This document shows, one piece after another, positions 47,413-59,836 of a stretch of 64,000 nt of DNA; within the stretch, counting starts at the first letter, position 1; each line of letters begins with the position of its first letter. A program made the translations under genes and the position numbers. Origin of the DNA: Neocallimastix lanati (nom. inval.) (Eukaryota > Neocallimastigomycota > Neocallimastigomycetes > Neocallimastigales > Neocallimastigaceae). Location of the stretch: NCBI GenBank assembly GCA_016946835.1, contig JACVTC010000012.1, forward strand, positions 453,001 to 517,000. Reading direction: 5' to 3'. The notes under the pieces were generated by a model that was not told the origin of the DNA, did no database searches, and was given only the letters and a program-made list of their open reading frames with translations.

Positions 47413-49559
47413 TTATTTATTATTCAATTATTATTATCAATAATCATTCAATTCAATAATTCAATTCGATAATTCCAAAGTGCCAGATTCTTAAGATACG
47501 AAAGACTGTGCTGGAATGAACATAAACCAAACTCTATATCAAAGATTATTATAAGCTATTCAAAAAAATTTATATTTATTTGATATTTTTGTATTTATTC
47601 AATATTTATTTAATATTTATTTAATATTTAATTAATATTTAATTAATATTTATTTAGTATTTATTTAATATTTAATTATATTTAATTATACTTTTTTAAT
47701 ATTATTTATACCTTTTTATATTTATTTTTGCGGTTTCTTTTTTACTATATAAATTATTAATATATTACAATTTACTTTAATATATGCACAATTAAAATAA
47801 AAAACTTTATACAAATTGAATCATTTAATTTTGTTTGTGTTTAATTTTAAAGTTTTTAACAAAATAAAATGATTCAATTTGTATAAACTCTAATAAATTA
47901 ATTATTTTTCTATATTATATATTATTATATATTATTGTATTTATATTTAATCAAATTATATATATTAAAATATATTATAATATATTGTTTTATTTAATGT
48001 TAAAATATTCAAATGGTTGGTTAATCCAACTTTAAATTGAATAATTGAATAATGGAATAATGGAATAATTAAATAATAAATAATTGAATAATAAATAATA
48101 AATAATAAATAATAAATAATAAATAATAAATAATAAATAATTGAATAATAAATAATAAATAATAAATAATAAATAATAAATAATAAATAATAAATAATAA
48201 TAAATATAGCAATTTTTATAATAATAAAAAAAAGGGCTTTTTTATATTTGATAATTATATTAAAAATAAAAAAAAAGTTTTTAAAATTGATTAGAGTATT
48301 TAAAATTAATATATTAAAATATAATTTATTTATATTTAATTTTATTATATAACATATATAAACAATATATAGTAATATAAAGGAAATAAATGAAATAGAA
48401 CCAGTCATTAATTTGGAAATAAAAGGGTTTCATTGGATTAAACCAATATAAATTTAATTAAATAAACATTAACAAAATTAAAAATAAATTAAAGTAATTA
48501 AAAATTTCAATTTAAATAAATAAATAAAGCACATATAAATGGAGTATAATTGTAATATATTAAATTAATTAAATTTTATATTAATTAGCGAATCACGTTA
48601 AAACGAGAATTATAAAAAAAATTAGAAAAATGAGTAATTTTCATATAATAAATAAATAAATGAATATTAAATAAATAAATTTATTAATAAATACTAAATA
48701 AATATAAATAAATAAATTAATAATACTAAATAGATATAAATAAATAAATATAAATAAATAAATTAATAATACTAAATAGATATAAATAAATAAATATAAA
48801 TAAATAAATTAATAATACTAAATAGATATAAATAAATAAATATAAATAAATAAATAAATATTAAATAAATAAATTAATAAATACTCGATAAGTATTAAAT
48901 AAATATTAAATAAATAACTTTAATGAAATGGTTACTAACATTCGAATAGTGTTTACTTCAAGAAATTCGTTAATAGTTGTTGGTGTTCCTCATAATTAAA
49001 TATAATCATCAAGAATAAGAATAAAATCATAAAATTAAATTCTTCATACCTTGAAAGTAATTAAAATTTATTAGTAATTTATATTAACAACGATAAATTA
49101 TAGAATTTTTTTTTTTTTTTATATCTTAAAATTATCTAATCTGATTAGCCAAATAGAATTATTTTATTAATTAATAGATAGATTATATAATATGTAAATA
49201 AATAAATAGATAAATAAGTAAATAAATATGTAAATAAATTAATAATTAAAAAGTAAATAAATAAAAATAAATTAAATAGATGATTAATTAAAAAATTAAA
49301 TACATAAAACCATTATAAATAGATAAATAAGTAAATAAATAAGTAAATAGATAGATAAATATTTAATTAAATGAATAAATAAATAAATTCTCCCTCACAT
49401 TAATGATTAACAAAAAGAATTCAAATAAAATATAATAAAAAAAGTTATAAAAGAAACTTCGTATCACTAATAATTATAAAGCTTTAATAATAAAAGAAAC
49501 TTCTTATCACTGGTAATTATATAACTTTAATAATTAAAAAGTTATGATGGGAATCTCTT
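47413..49559. repeat. A+T-rich region with hairpin and small tandem arrays
   Basis: Holds an inverted repeat (47802-47891, listed separately), an (AATAAATA)-type array at 48075-48200, and a 44-bp unit in about four copies at 48715-48860 (core ATAATACTAAATAGATATAA). A minus-strand frame through 47965-48408 is repeat-derived. No gene seen. Confidence 0.65.
47802..47891. repeat. near-perfect inverted repeat (~28-36 bp arms)
   Basis: TATACAAATTGAATCATTTA at 47808 onward pairs with its complement ending GATTCAATTTGTATA at 47885. There is one mismatch in the inner 28 bases and a further matching stretch outside; the loop is about 22 bases. Could be a miniature inverted-repeat element or a structured transcript. 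Confidence 0.8.
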
Positions 49560-50279
49560 TAACCTAAAACGTAATTTTATTTTAAATAAAATAAAACTAT
49601 AAAATGGTGCTAGAACGTATCTAATTTAGGTTAGGTTATACTGTCCTCATTTCAGCTTCAAAGGGAACTGGAGAAAGCACTCCTAGAAAAAGCGTACTAG
49701 AATATTATCAGTAATAATAGACATGTCAAAGCGCCAATACTGAACGCTCAGTAAGACAGTTTAACTTGTGTATTATTATTATTATTTTTATTATTATTAT
49801 AATTTTCTATTTCTTTTATATTCTTATATTATTATTATTATCACGCATTATTATTATTATTAATAATTTTTATATATCATATTTATTATTTTTTTCATTT
49901 TGGTTATTAATATATAATTAATTATTTGTAATAAAAATAAATCTTTTTTATTAAAAATTTCATTACTTCTAACAATAAAATTAATTATAAAGTTTTATAT
50001 TTCATTCGTTCTAATAATTATATTCTATAACTCAATAAGAAATGAATAATATAAATCATATTACTACTAATAATACATATAATTACATGTAATACTAATA
50101 AAAATTTTAAACTAAAGACAAAAAATAAAAACTCTTGTCAAGAAATAACAAGAAACTCAAAAAAACTTATGGCTAAGAAAATAATAATAAAAAAAAAAAA
50201 ATTTTTTTTTTATTAAAGTTTTTTATATATTTTTTTTTTCATTTTAATTTATTTTAATAAAAATATCGAGTTAAAAAAG
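49560..50279. other. less A+T-rich patch then A+T-rich spacer
   Basis: 49600-49770 is mixed sequence (TTCAAAGGGAACTGGAGAAA near 49652) with no frame or RNA recognised. It may be a remnant of the LTR of the Ty3-like element to its right. 49771-50279 is simple A/T. Confidence 0.4.
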
Positions 50280-53200
50280 AATGAAAATTTGATGGATTCT
50301 TGTACGTTATTGCTATAGCTGAATTCTGCTAGGTAAAGGGAAATCATCCCAGTTGGATCTGTTTTGAATTAACATAACATCTTAAATATTGTTCAATAAC
50401 GGAGTTCATCCTCTCCGTCAGACCAATCCAAAAAAATTTTGAAGTGAATTGAGTGAGTAACCTCTATCCGAATTGATGGTACTTGGGGATGACCATGAAA
50501 ACAGGAAAATAGAATAAAAAAAAAAAAGAAAAGGCTGTATCGGTAGTAGAAAGATCGCTTGAAAATGGGAAAAGGTGTGACTCATTTTTTTTTTTTTTTT
50601 TTTTTTTTTAGGTGAAGCGGTCAGTAAATGAGTAAATGAGTATACAAATGAATCCATTTGATTTTTTTTTTTTGGTATATCAGTTAAGAAGTCCATTGAA
50701 ATGGAAATGGAAGTCCAAGGGGAATCAGGAATATCAGATTTAAAATAATATAGATTTATATCTGGGAGCTTTTGAACAACAACATATATATTTCGCATGA
50801 ACAAACATAATTTGTAGTATTGAAATTGGATGAAGGCGCACTAAGTTGCGGTTTAAGTGGTTGAATGATTTTCTTTATTTCGAATATCCGGATGAAGGGG
50901 GAATCATTGCAAAATTTTAAATCTAAGGGAATGATCATTTGAGGGTAAAACGTAGAATGCATTGTAGAAGAGTAAGAAACTGTTATTTAGAGAGAGAGAA
51001 ATAGAGAGAATTGATTGATTTTGGGATGTGAAATTGGAAGTGTCTTATATGTCTAAATACTCATTAAATGTTGATATAATAGTCATCATCCTTTTCATTC
51101 ATTGAGAATTTTTGTTAGATAAACTGGATTTGGAAATTATTGAGACTTCATAATTTTCAGGACAAAGTACCCGAAAAGGGAGTATTTGGAGAAAGAAGAA
51201 TCTTCAGAAGGGAGGAAAGTAATCAGATCTTCTGGATGAGTACATCTGGCTTACCATTTGAGGAACTAGCCTGGTAAAAAAAAATTTTTGAAACTAAATT
51301 TTCGAAAAAGAAAAAAGAAATCAAAATATAAGTCTCTGAGTCATCTTTTCTGGTTTCTTTTGGTACAAAAAGGTTACGATGATCATAAAATATTGTGAAA
51401 AGGAATGCTGGAGTGCCCTTTTAAATAAATGTCTCTAGTTTTTTCTGAGGCTGAAATAATTGCTAAAAAAAAAAAAAAAAATGGTTCTTTTATCGTAAAA
51501 ATAGGGTAATTTCTTTCGGTTAGAGGAAGTAATCGAGAGAAAAAAGGCAATAAGATGAATTTTATTGCCCTTTTTTTTGGGGGGAGGAAATTTGTGAAAG
51601 AATGATACCCATGGCGAAAAATTACTACCATCAGTTTTAGACCATGAAAGGAAGATCTTTGGTCTGGGTAGGACAACTGTAGAAGAAAAAAAATTTAAAT
51701 TTTTAATTCATCAAAAAAAGAAAAAAAACATTTTTTTTTTTTTTTGAGCATCAGGTAATCAGACGAATTTAGTATTTTTTTTTTTTTTTTTTTTTATTTT
51801 TTTTATTTTTATTTTTAAGCAAAAAAAAAATTAAAATGGATGAGAAATCTTAGCGAATCCTTGTCAGTAATAAAACGTCAATAATAAGTTTAACTGTTCC
51901 AAGAAATCCAATGAAGCAGATGAAATCTTTTTTTTTTTTTAGAGTTTCATAAGAGTTTCATCAGCAGCGGAAAATACGATGTCCAAGAAAAAAGTCCAGA
52001 AAAGGGGAACACAAAAAATTTACTTTTTTTTTCCAAGTTTTGCATATATAAAATAAGCGTTTCCTAGCTTAATGAGGACTTCTGTAAAGGTGCTTATATT
52101 GAGTTTCAAGGTCTGGAGAGAAATTAGTATTATCATCAATAATAGCAGAAGACGTATTTACCGATGATGTCTTTGAAAACGTCATTAATTATGTACTTGT
52201 AAAACTACAGGTGCCCTTTTAAGACCGAAAAGGCATAACAGCATAACTAGATATTCGAAATGAACGGATACACAAACAAAAGCAGTTTTATATTCATGAC
52301 TTTTCTTAATTCTAATAAAATTAAAGGCGGCACTGTAGGTTCAATTTTTTTTTCTGAAATTATTTTTCCTTTTTTTGGAAGATTTTCGATCATATAAATG
52401 ATCGGTGGGAGTCACCTAAGGTAATTCTCATTTAGTTTGACAGTAGTCTACAACTATTATAAGTTCACCATTTAATTCAGGTACAAAGAAAATATAGGTG
52501 CTCCAGCAGGAAATTTGTTTTTTCTAATCAATCCATTAGCCAACATTTCGTTAATGTAATCCTTTAGAGCCGATAACTCTTTCTTAGTTAATGAATAGAT
52601 GGAGCCGTAATACAGGATAGAGTTAGGTTAAAGGGAATTTAATTTCACAATCGTGCGGTCTACGAGGGAATAGCTTCATTAGCTAACACTTCATTATAAA
52701 CATCCGCAAATGGGTGTAGCCTTACTGGAAATAGGTATTCAATATCATTTTCTTTCTTATTTAAGTCGTTATTGGAGGTAGTAGTTTATAATTGATTTAT
52801 TGCCTTCAAGAAGTACTTGGAATAACAAAGGCGATAAAAGAGTTTTGGATAACAAGACAATTATTAATACAATGTTTGGAAGTGAAATTAAGTGTTTTGG
52901 AAGAAAAATCAATTATTGAACTGTGAGTAAAAAGACAATTAACTCCTAGGATGGCACAATAAGATTGAAGGTCAACAACAAAGAATTGAGTTTTACATTT
53001 ATATTTATTATAGGATACGAATATTGGTAGGGTTTTACATAGACTTTGTTGATATCCACAGATTCCTGCTACTTCAGGGATAATCTGAATCTGTAGAATA
53101 AGGGATATTATTTTCTTTGGCAAAAATAGATGTCCATAAGATTGAATTGGGAATCAGAATCAAGAAGAATTTTTTTTTTATTTGCTTTTTAAAGAAGAAT

Positions 53201-53600
53201 TTGAAACGTTAAGAGTAAATTCAAAAAAATTGGAAGCGTTAAATTTTGGTTGATCGGAAACTCTTGGTCTACTAGTTATTTTGGGCTCAGGATTGGTAAT
53301 ATGAGAAGTCCTAGTGATTGGTTTATATTTAATATAGCTGCAGCAGTTTTATTAAATATAATAAGAGTTAATGGTCGGTTATCAATTGAACTGGATATTT
53401 TTTGCTCCTTCTAAGTGGTGTCGCTACACATCAAATCTAGTGATCATTGGCTAAATTCCTTATCATATTTTGTGTAATTAGTTTCGGCAATGGTAAGAGA
53501 GCAAGAGTAGAATGCGATTAGACGGTGAAGATTATCAAGACTACTGACTGACTTGTGATGAAACGCATTAAAAAAAAAAGAAAAATTACTAACATCATTT
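50280..53600 (-). pseudogene. decayed Ty3 (chromovirus-like) protease-RT-integrase
   Basis: Minus-strand order: protease at 53123-52806 (QFFVVDLQSYCAILGVNCLF, SSIIDFSSKTLNF, matching the dominant protease tail of this group). RT start at about 52610-52440 (YSLTKKELSALKDYINEMLA, then PAGAPIF and a VDY block). RT palm remains at about 52240-52090 (INDVFKDIIGKYVFCY, FSPDLETQYKHLY). Integrase core at about 50740-50420 (PDSPWTSISISMDFLTDIPK, INSDRG) and its continuation at 50400-50280. Phe/Lys-rich runs are homopolymer insertions. Stops and frameshifts in every block; no LTR pair seen. Confidence 0.78.
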
Positions 53601-54280
53601 TCTACTACAAATTCCTTGTCGTGATCAGGAAAGTTAGGAATTTCATATGAAAGAAACTACATTTTTAAGATTATTATAAAAGTATAAAGTGTCATTAAAA
53701 AAGAAGTTTTGATTATAATAATTGATGTCGGAGCTTGAGTCATAACTATTGTTAGAGAAATAGGTATTTTTCCCGCTGATTTTGTGAGATAGTACAAAAA
53801 TTAGAAACAGAAGAGTGACATTTGTTGAGATAAAAGTTACATGAAGTTGATTCGAAAAATTCGACTGAACTGGAGAGAATAATCTTATTATTAGCGTAGT
53901 ATCTAAGACTTTAAATGCTTGAGGATTGTCGGTGTACCCATGAAAAATTCCTGGTAGTGAATTATTATCGAAGTTGCCTCTATAAGATTTTGGAACAAAA
54001 AAGAAAACTTTACAACCAAAAAAAATGTAGATTAGAATTATCTATTTTTGGATTTAAAAATAATTTCAAAAGAATCTTACCATTGATACTTTTATGGGAA
54101 AGAATATAATGTATATAATTTAGTTATCTCATCTTCCTAAAATTGATGACTTAATTTCTCATTATTTAGTATAGCGGTTGCTGAATTTATGAGAGTGCCC
54201 TTTATTCTTTCGGCACGTCCGTTAGACTGTGGGTTAATTGGGACAGTGAACTGTTGATGTAAAGATTTAATAGAATCTTT
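53601..54280 (-). pseudogene. copia integrase fragment
   Basis: Minus strand: FTVPINPQSNGRAERIKGTL (about 54257-54198) is the catalytic-Glu region of copia integrase. 54030-53890 reads FGCKVFFFVPKSYRGNFDNN, then GIFHGYTDNPQAFKVLD, the integrase end. The 53900-54100 + strand frame is its antisense. Comparison with this fragment sets the expected spacing at the broken codon of element A. No LTR found. Confidence 0.8.
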
Positions 54281-54342
54281 AATAATTAATTATATAATAA
54301 TTAATTAATGTAATAAAATTACATAAATTTATGATTCACTTA

Positions 54343-54510
54343 GTTTTTTTCCGCAATTAACCCTCGAGTTCTCGCTCTGGTATCTCTGTCATAGGCCTCT
54401 GCCCTGTTTTTCTCGCTCTGATGCTCAGCTTGAGCTCTTTCAATGTCTCGGAAAGAATCAATAACCGATGTAGGAGGTTCAACTTTCTGCAATTCAACTC
54501 GGTATGAAAA
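54343..54510 (-). pseudogene. HflK-like bacterial gene fragment
   Basis: The minus strand reads, without a stop for about 56 codons, YRVELQKVEPPTSVIDSFRD followed by an Ala/Glu/Arg-rich helix (IERAQAEHQSEKNRAEAY) and DRDTRARTRG. The order PP-x-x-VI-x-(A/S)F-RD, helix, (N/R)-AEAY, then R-A/T-RG is the end of the SPFH region of bacterial HflK, a membrane partner of FtsH. By hand count 54361-54480 is about 49% G+C, in DNA that is otherwise below 20%. Only ~50 codons of a ~350-codon family remain, with no start. It looks like a transferred fragment; source and family need a search. A second frame (54539-54357) is a shadow. Confidence 0.55.
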
Positions 54511-55399
54511 TTTATTATAAATTTATGAGAATTTTTCAAAAGGAAAAATTATCAATTAAATAATTTTGGATAATAAATTTAATTTAAATAAATTATTTAA
54601 GTTAGTTAATTTAGTTTAATATCTTTATTTTGTTGGTACAATTATTGTACATTTATTTCATTATGTTTTATTATTAATTTCTATATTTTGTTAATTTTTT
54701 TTTTATTTAGATAGTTTTTATAATTAATTGATTAGTCTTTATAAATAAAATATGTATCCAATCATAAAAAATTATTAACATGCATAAATAATTCATGTTA
54801 TTGAATCTGTAACACACTAGCGTTACTCTTTATGTAAATTGTAGTAATAAAAATATTTTATTATTAAATAGAAATTAATTATATAAATAAGTAAATATAA
54901 ATATTTAGTTTAATGGCGCTTCATTATATTCTTTAAATATAGTTTAGTAATAATTATTTAATAATGATAAACGTTTTTTAGAGTGCAACTCAAATAGAGA
55001 GATGTTGAATTATCTTAGCCTTTGTTTATTTATTATTCGTTATTTTAGTTCATAGTAAACTTACCTTTTACACAAACTTTTGAAACATAACATTCAGGAA
55101 AATATAAAAGTTACTAACAATTTAACAAAAATCTAATCTTTATAATAATCCTTAATTAATTAGATAATATAAATAACATAACTGATTTTAAGAGTTAAAA
55201 TAAATATTAAACTTTAACTCTTAAAATCAGTTTTGTTAAAATAAATATTAAACTTTGTTAAAATAAAAAAATAATAATTTTAAATACACATGATATTATT
55301 TATATTAAAATATAAATTAAATAAATAGTTAAAATGAATATATTAATAGTATTATATTATAGTAAGAAATGTATAAAATTTATATTAATACTCAATTCC
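54511..55399. other. A+T-rich spacer with a perfect hairpin
   Basis: No gene seen. A perfect 19-bp inverted repeat (55181-55199 and 55213-55231) with a 13-base loop is listed separately. AATAAATATTAAACTTT recurs just after it. Confidence 0.55.
55181..55231. repeat. perfect 19-bp inverted repeat
   Basis: ACTGATTTTAAGAGTTAAA and its exact complement, separated by 13 bases. Could be a terminal inverted repeat pair of a collapsed element or a hairpin; no element lies between. Confidence 0.85.
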
Positions 55400-56130
55400 T
55401 TTAGTAAGTTCTACTGCAATAAACATTTTAACGCACACTTATTCAAACAATAATATTGGTTTTCTGCTGTAGAAATTGCCACACAATGTTGTAATTTTGA
55501 ATACCAATATATTGGTGTTGTAAGGATATGATCAATATCTTCAATATTTTTCAATTGCAGATCCTATTAATATTTCATGTCCTGATGTTGATCTTTTCGT
55601 GTTTTTGTTTCCTTCTAAATCTGCATCTACAAAAACATGTACATTAGTATCTTTAGTAAATTTTATATCAAAATGCTTTGTTCCATTTAAATACATAAAT
55701 ATTCTCAATACATTATTCTAGCCTTCATTGTTTGGACCATTACTTTCCTTGATGCTTTGTATGTTTCTAACATAATATCATCTGGAACCTATTGCTATGT
55801 ATAGTGAACAATTTGCAGTTTTTCTATACTTATTACTATTAAATTTCTTCCCTTTTAATTCCTCATTATTATAATATATATTATTTCATATTTCATTAAA
55901 TTTATTTATTTCAAAATTTTCTAAAATACTATTATGCATTTGATGTATAATATATCCATTTTTACATTTTATAAATTTTATTCCAATTATGTAATCTATT
56001 TCTTCAATAATACTTAACTCAAATTTATTTTTAATACTTTTTCTAATATCATTTATTACATTTTCATTTACCGCAATTCCAATAAATATGTATGTATATT
56101 TATGGGAATGCTTGTTGTACATATATTAAA
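55400..56130 (-). pseudogene. copia RT C-terminus and RNase H fragment
   Basis: 56122-55886 on the minus strand has NDIRKSIKNKFELSIIEEID, then YIIGIKFIKCKNGYIIHQMH, the RT thumb region of copia. 55780-55500 holds decayed RNase H, including FVDADLEGNKN near 55640. No LTR or other pol part was seen. Confidence 0.78.
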
Positions 56131-56414
56131 TTACAATGGTCTGGTGTTACCAATATAGCCCTGCATGTCTTCAAAGAAATAGTGCGGGGTGAAACTATTT
56201 CCCTAATACTATAAAGTTTTAGAAATAATTTCAATTCATTTGAATATAATTTAATATATTGTCAATTTAATTTAGTGTAAAAACTTTTTGGGCTAATTCA
56301 TTATATAAAATATAACAAATATGAGCATTAAAAATATATAAATTGGTGAAAAATTCTTTTAAATAATAAATTTTGTAATAATAAAGCATGTTATTATATT
56401 ATATTAAGACAAAA
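56131..56414. other. spacer before the Rep-like pseudogene
   Basis: A slightly less A+T-rich start (GCGGGGTGAAACTATTTCCC near 56192) then A/T. No nonanucleotide origin motif of CRESS type was found by eye. Confidence 0.45.
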
Positions 56415-56902
56415 ATGTCACGTTATTATGCCTTTACTCTTGATAACTACACAAACGAAAATGGAACAAAAAATCTGATCTTTTGTCAAAAAATAAAAGA
56501 GTAATGCATTTACTTTAAGGTTATGAAAAATCTCCAAGTACAGGAAACACCTCATTTACAATGTTGTTTTTGTTTAAAAAAAAGAGCTAAATTATTAACT
56601 ATAAAAAATATTATTAATATAAAAGAACTCCATTTAGAACAATGAAAAAAAAAATTTACGAGGCTAATTTAAGTTATTGTAAAAAATCGGGAAATATTTG
56701 ACAATGGCCATCTGAATTCATAAGAGAAAATGCTAAAGAAGAAAAACAAACTTATGCTCAAGCTGTGAAACTTGCCAAACAGGGAAAATTTGAAGAAATT
56801 AATGCCAAAAAACTATGAAAACAAATTTAGGAAAATTTTATTAAAAATTTAGAAATGGAAAACCTTTATTTTACAAGTGAACAAGATTATGTAATTTATT
56901 AA
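56415..56902 (+). pseudogene. broken CRESS-DNA-type Rep (rolling-circle replication initiator) remnant
   Basis: ATG at 56415 opens a frame with the motif I pattern FTLDNY (about 56433-56450). After TAA at 56502-56504 the same frame carries the motif II core TPHLQ (56547-56561) and a basic stretch, to TGA at 56643. Across an A tract the frame shifts and the motif III core YCKK follows (56675-56686), then a region like the Rep linker, with TGA (56699, and near 56818) and TAG inside, to TAA near 56902. The order and spacing of the three endonuclease motifs match HUH Rep proteins of circular ssDNA viruses and related plasmids. The helicase domain is absent. An old endogenous copy, broken by stops and a frameshift. 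Confidence 0.68.
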
Positions 56903-57950
56903 AATATATTTAAATTTATGTTTTTTTAAAAAAACTTTAATAATAATTATTCAAATATTTTTTCAAATATTTTAGGTATATGTATAATAATTCAAATATT
57001 TATGTTTTTTTAAAAAAACTTTAATAATAATTATTCAAATATTTTTTCAAATATTTTAGGTATATGTATAATAATTCAAATATTTTTGCATATATTTTTG
57101 GTATACGTATATATTTCAAATATTTCTGGTATATGTATATATTTTTTTACTAATAATTATTCAAATATTTTTGGTAAAAGTATATATTATGTAATTTATT
57201 ATATATATTATATATTTTATTATACATTTCTTTCATATATAATACAATTATAAGTATATATTATGTAATTTATTATATATATTATATATTTTATTATACA
57301 TTTCTTTCATATATAATACAATTATATATATTATATATTTTATTATACATTTCTTTCATATATAATACAATTTCATTTCCTAATAGTTATTTGATTAATA
57401 AATATACAAAAAATATTTTTTTGCAATAATAATTATTCAAATATTTTTGCAAAAATATTTGAATTTCATTTCATTTCCTAATAGTATTTTATTATTTATA
57501 TTTCTCTTAATATATAAAAAATATTTTTAGTTTATGTATATATTACGTATTTTATTATATATATTCTTTCATATTTAATACAATTTCATTTCCTTATAGT
57601 ATTTTATTATTTTATTTCTTTGATTATAATTAATTTTTATATTTTATTATATATATTCTTTCATATTTAATACAATTTCATTTCCTTATATTATTTTATT
57701 ATTTTTATTTCTTTGATTATAATTAATTTTTATATTTTATTATATATATTCTTTCATATTTAATACAATTTCATTTCCTTATAGTATTTTATTATTTTTA
57801 TTTCTTTGATTATAATTAATTTTTATATTTTATTATATATATTCTTTCATATATAATGCAATTTCATTTCCTTATAGTATTTTATTATTTTTATTTCTTT
57901 ATGATTATAATTAAAATAGAAATTAATTATAATCAAATTTTAATATTTTT
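56903..57950. repeat. three tandem repeat families downstream of the Rep remnant
   Basis: A ~85-bp unit occurs twice at 56925-57085 (core AACTTTAATAATAATTATTC). A ~75-bp unit occurs two to three times at about 57180-57370 (core TATACATTTCTTTCATATAT). A ~120-bp unit occurs about four times at about 57530-57905 (cores ATATTCTTTCATATTTAATA and CAATTTCATTTCCTTATAGT). No coding sequence. Confidence 0.8.
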
Positions 57951-58483
57951 ATAATAAAATACATTTTTTTTAATTTAAGTATTTTTATATTAAAATGCAT
58001 TTTTTTTTAATTTTAATATTTTTATAATAAAATGCATTTATTTTGTAATAAAAAAAATCATCAATAATAATATTTTTGTAGATATTTTTGGTATATTTTT
58101 AATAACAATTATTTTTGGTATATTTTTAATAACAATTATTCAAATTTTTTAGTATTTATATATATTTCTTTTAAAATATTTTTGGTATATGTATATATTT
58201 TTTTAATATTTTTTTCAAACTATCTTTTTGGTATAATGAAAAAAATATCATTTTAAATATACACTTCTTAAGCAGGTATACATATTTTTATATATTAAAA
58301 TATATATAAATTTTGAGTTCAAATAAAAAAAAAAAAATAATTCATGATTATTATTCATTATAGAATAATATCCAATTTATAAAAATAATAAATTTTTAAA
58401 AAAAAAAAAAGAATTAAAAATTGAATGAAATTTAATTCTTTTTATTTCCACTTTTATCTGGAGTTTTTGTGGAATTCTTTCAT
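57951..58483. other. A+T-rich 3' flank of the furin-repeat gene
   Basis: Simple A/T sequence. 58447-58478 holds an imperfect second copy of the last 33 coding bases of the neighbouring gene (TTCCACAAAAACTCCAGAT on the minus strand), just beyond its stop and in another frame. Confidence 0.6.
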
Positions 58484-59803
58484 TTAGCAATTTCCATTTT
58501 CATCTGGAGTTTTTGTGGAATCAGCACAAGTTACACATCCATGAGCATCACATTCAGCACAGCTTTTGTCACAAACAATACAGTAACCATCTTCGTTTAA
58601 TGCACTGTTTTTACAAACGCAGACTCCATCACTAATTACAGCTCTAGTATCTTTACAAGAAGTACATTTTCCTTTTTGATTGCAAGTAGCACAAGATACG
58701 TTACAGTACTTACATTCATGAGTTTCAGAGTCTTCATAGAAGGACTTGTCACATTTACATTTTCCTTCTTCACCTGGAACTTTTCCTTCACCTTCACATT
58801 CAAGGCATTTATTTTCAATGCATTTACTACATCCTTCGGTACATTTTTCACATTTTCCTTCTTTCATGTAGTAACCATCAATACATTCACAAACACCATC
58901 TTTTGCTTTTTTTAATGGATCATTACATTTTTCACAGAAGGTAGCACTTTTACAAGTTTTGCAATCACCAACACATGCTACACATTCATTATTTTCACTG
59001 TAAAATCCTTCATCACATATGCATTGTCCCTCATCATTCATATGATGATTTTCTTTACATTCACATTTTCCATTGTTTAACTTTTTCTTTGGGTTGGCAC
59101 ATTCAGTACAGGTATTAGCATCTTTACAAGTCTTACAATCAGGACCGCATACTTTGCATTCTCCTTCATCCATATAGTATCCATCTTTGCATATACATTT
59201 TCCTTCTTTTAAAGAGGAGTTTGTAGGACATACACACTTCTTTTCACTTTCAACTAATATTCTTGGTTCATAGCAGCTATCACAAGATTCAGCATTTTCA
59301 CTGCAAGTTTTACAGTCATCTCCACATTTTTGGCAGACCCCATCATTATTCATAAAGTAACCAGCATCACATTCACATTTACCACTCTTTAAAGTAGAGT
59401 TTTCTGGACATTTACATTTGCCTTCGACTAATTTCTTAACAGGATCAATACAGCTATCACAGGTTTCTGCATCCTTACAAGTTATACAGTCGTCTCCACA
59501 CTCTTCGCACTTTCCATCTTTCATAAAGTAACCACCTTCACACTCACATTTACCATTCACTAAAGTAGATTTTACTGGACATTCACATTTTCCCTCTTTT
59601 AATTCCTTAATTGGATCAATACAGCTATCACAGGTTTCAGCATCCTTACATGTCTTACAGTCCTCTCCACATTTTTGGCAAACTCCATCTTTACTCATAA
59701 AGTAACCAGTATCACAAACACATTTATCATTAGTTAAAGTACCGTGATTACATTCTGTACATTTATTTTTTCCTGTACATAATTTGCAACCAAGAGAACA
59801 AGC

Positions 59804-59836
<33 letters not shown>

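Noticed and set aside
47965-48408. 147-residue minus-strand frame
   Set aside because: Mostly Ile/Tyr/Leu from an AATAAATA-type array; no domain.
54357-54539. 60-residue minus frame starting MKNSHKF
   Set aside because: A different frame of the same patch fits the HflK pattern with conserved spacing; this one has no family match.
58676-58915. 79-residue + strand frame and the 58636-58851 minus frame
   Set aside because: Out-of-frame shadows of the Cys-rich exon.
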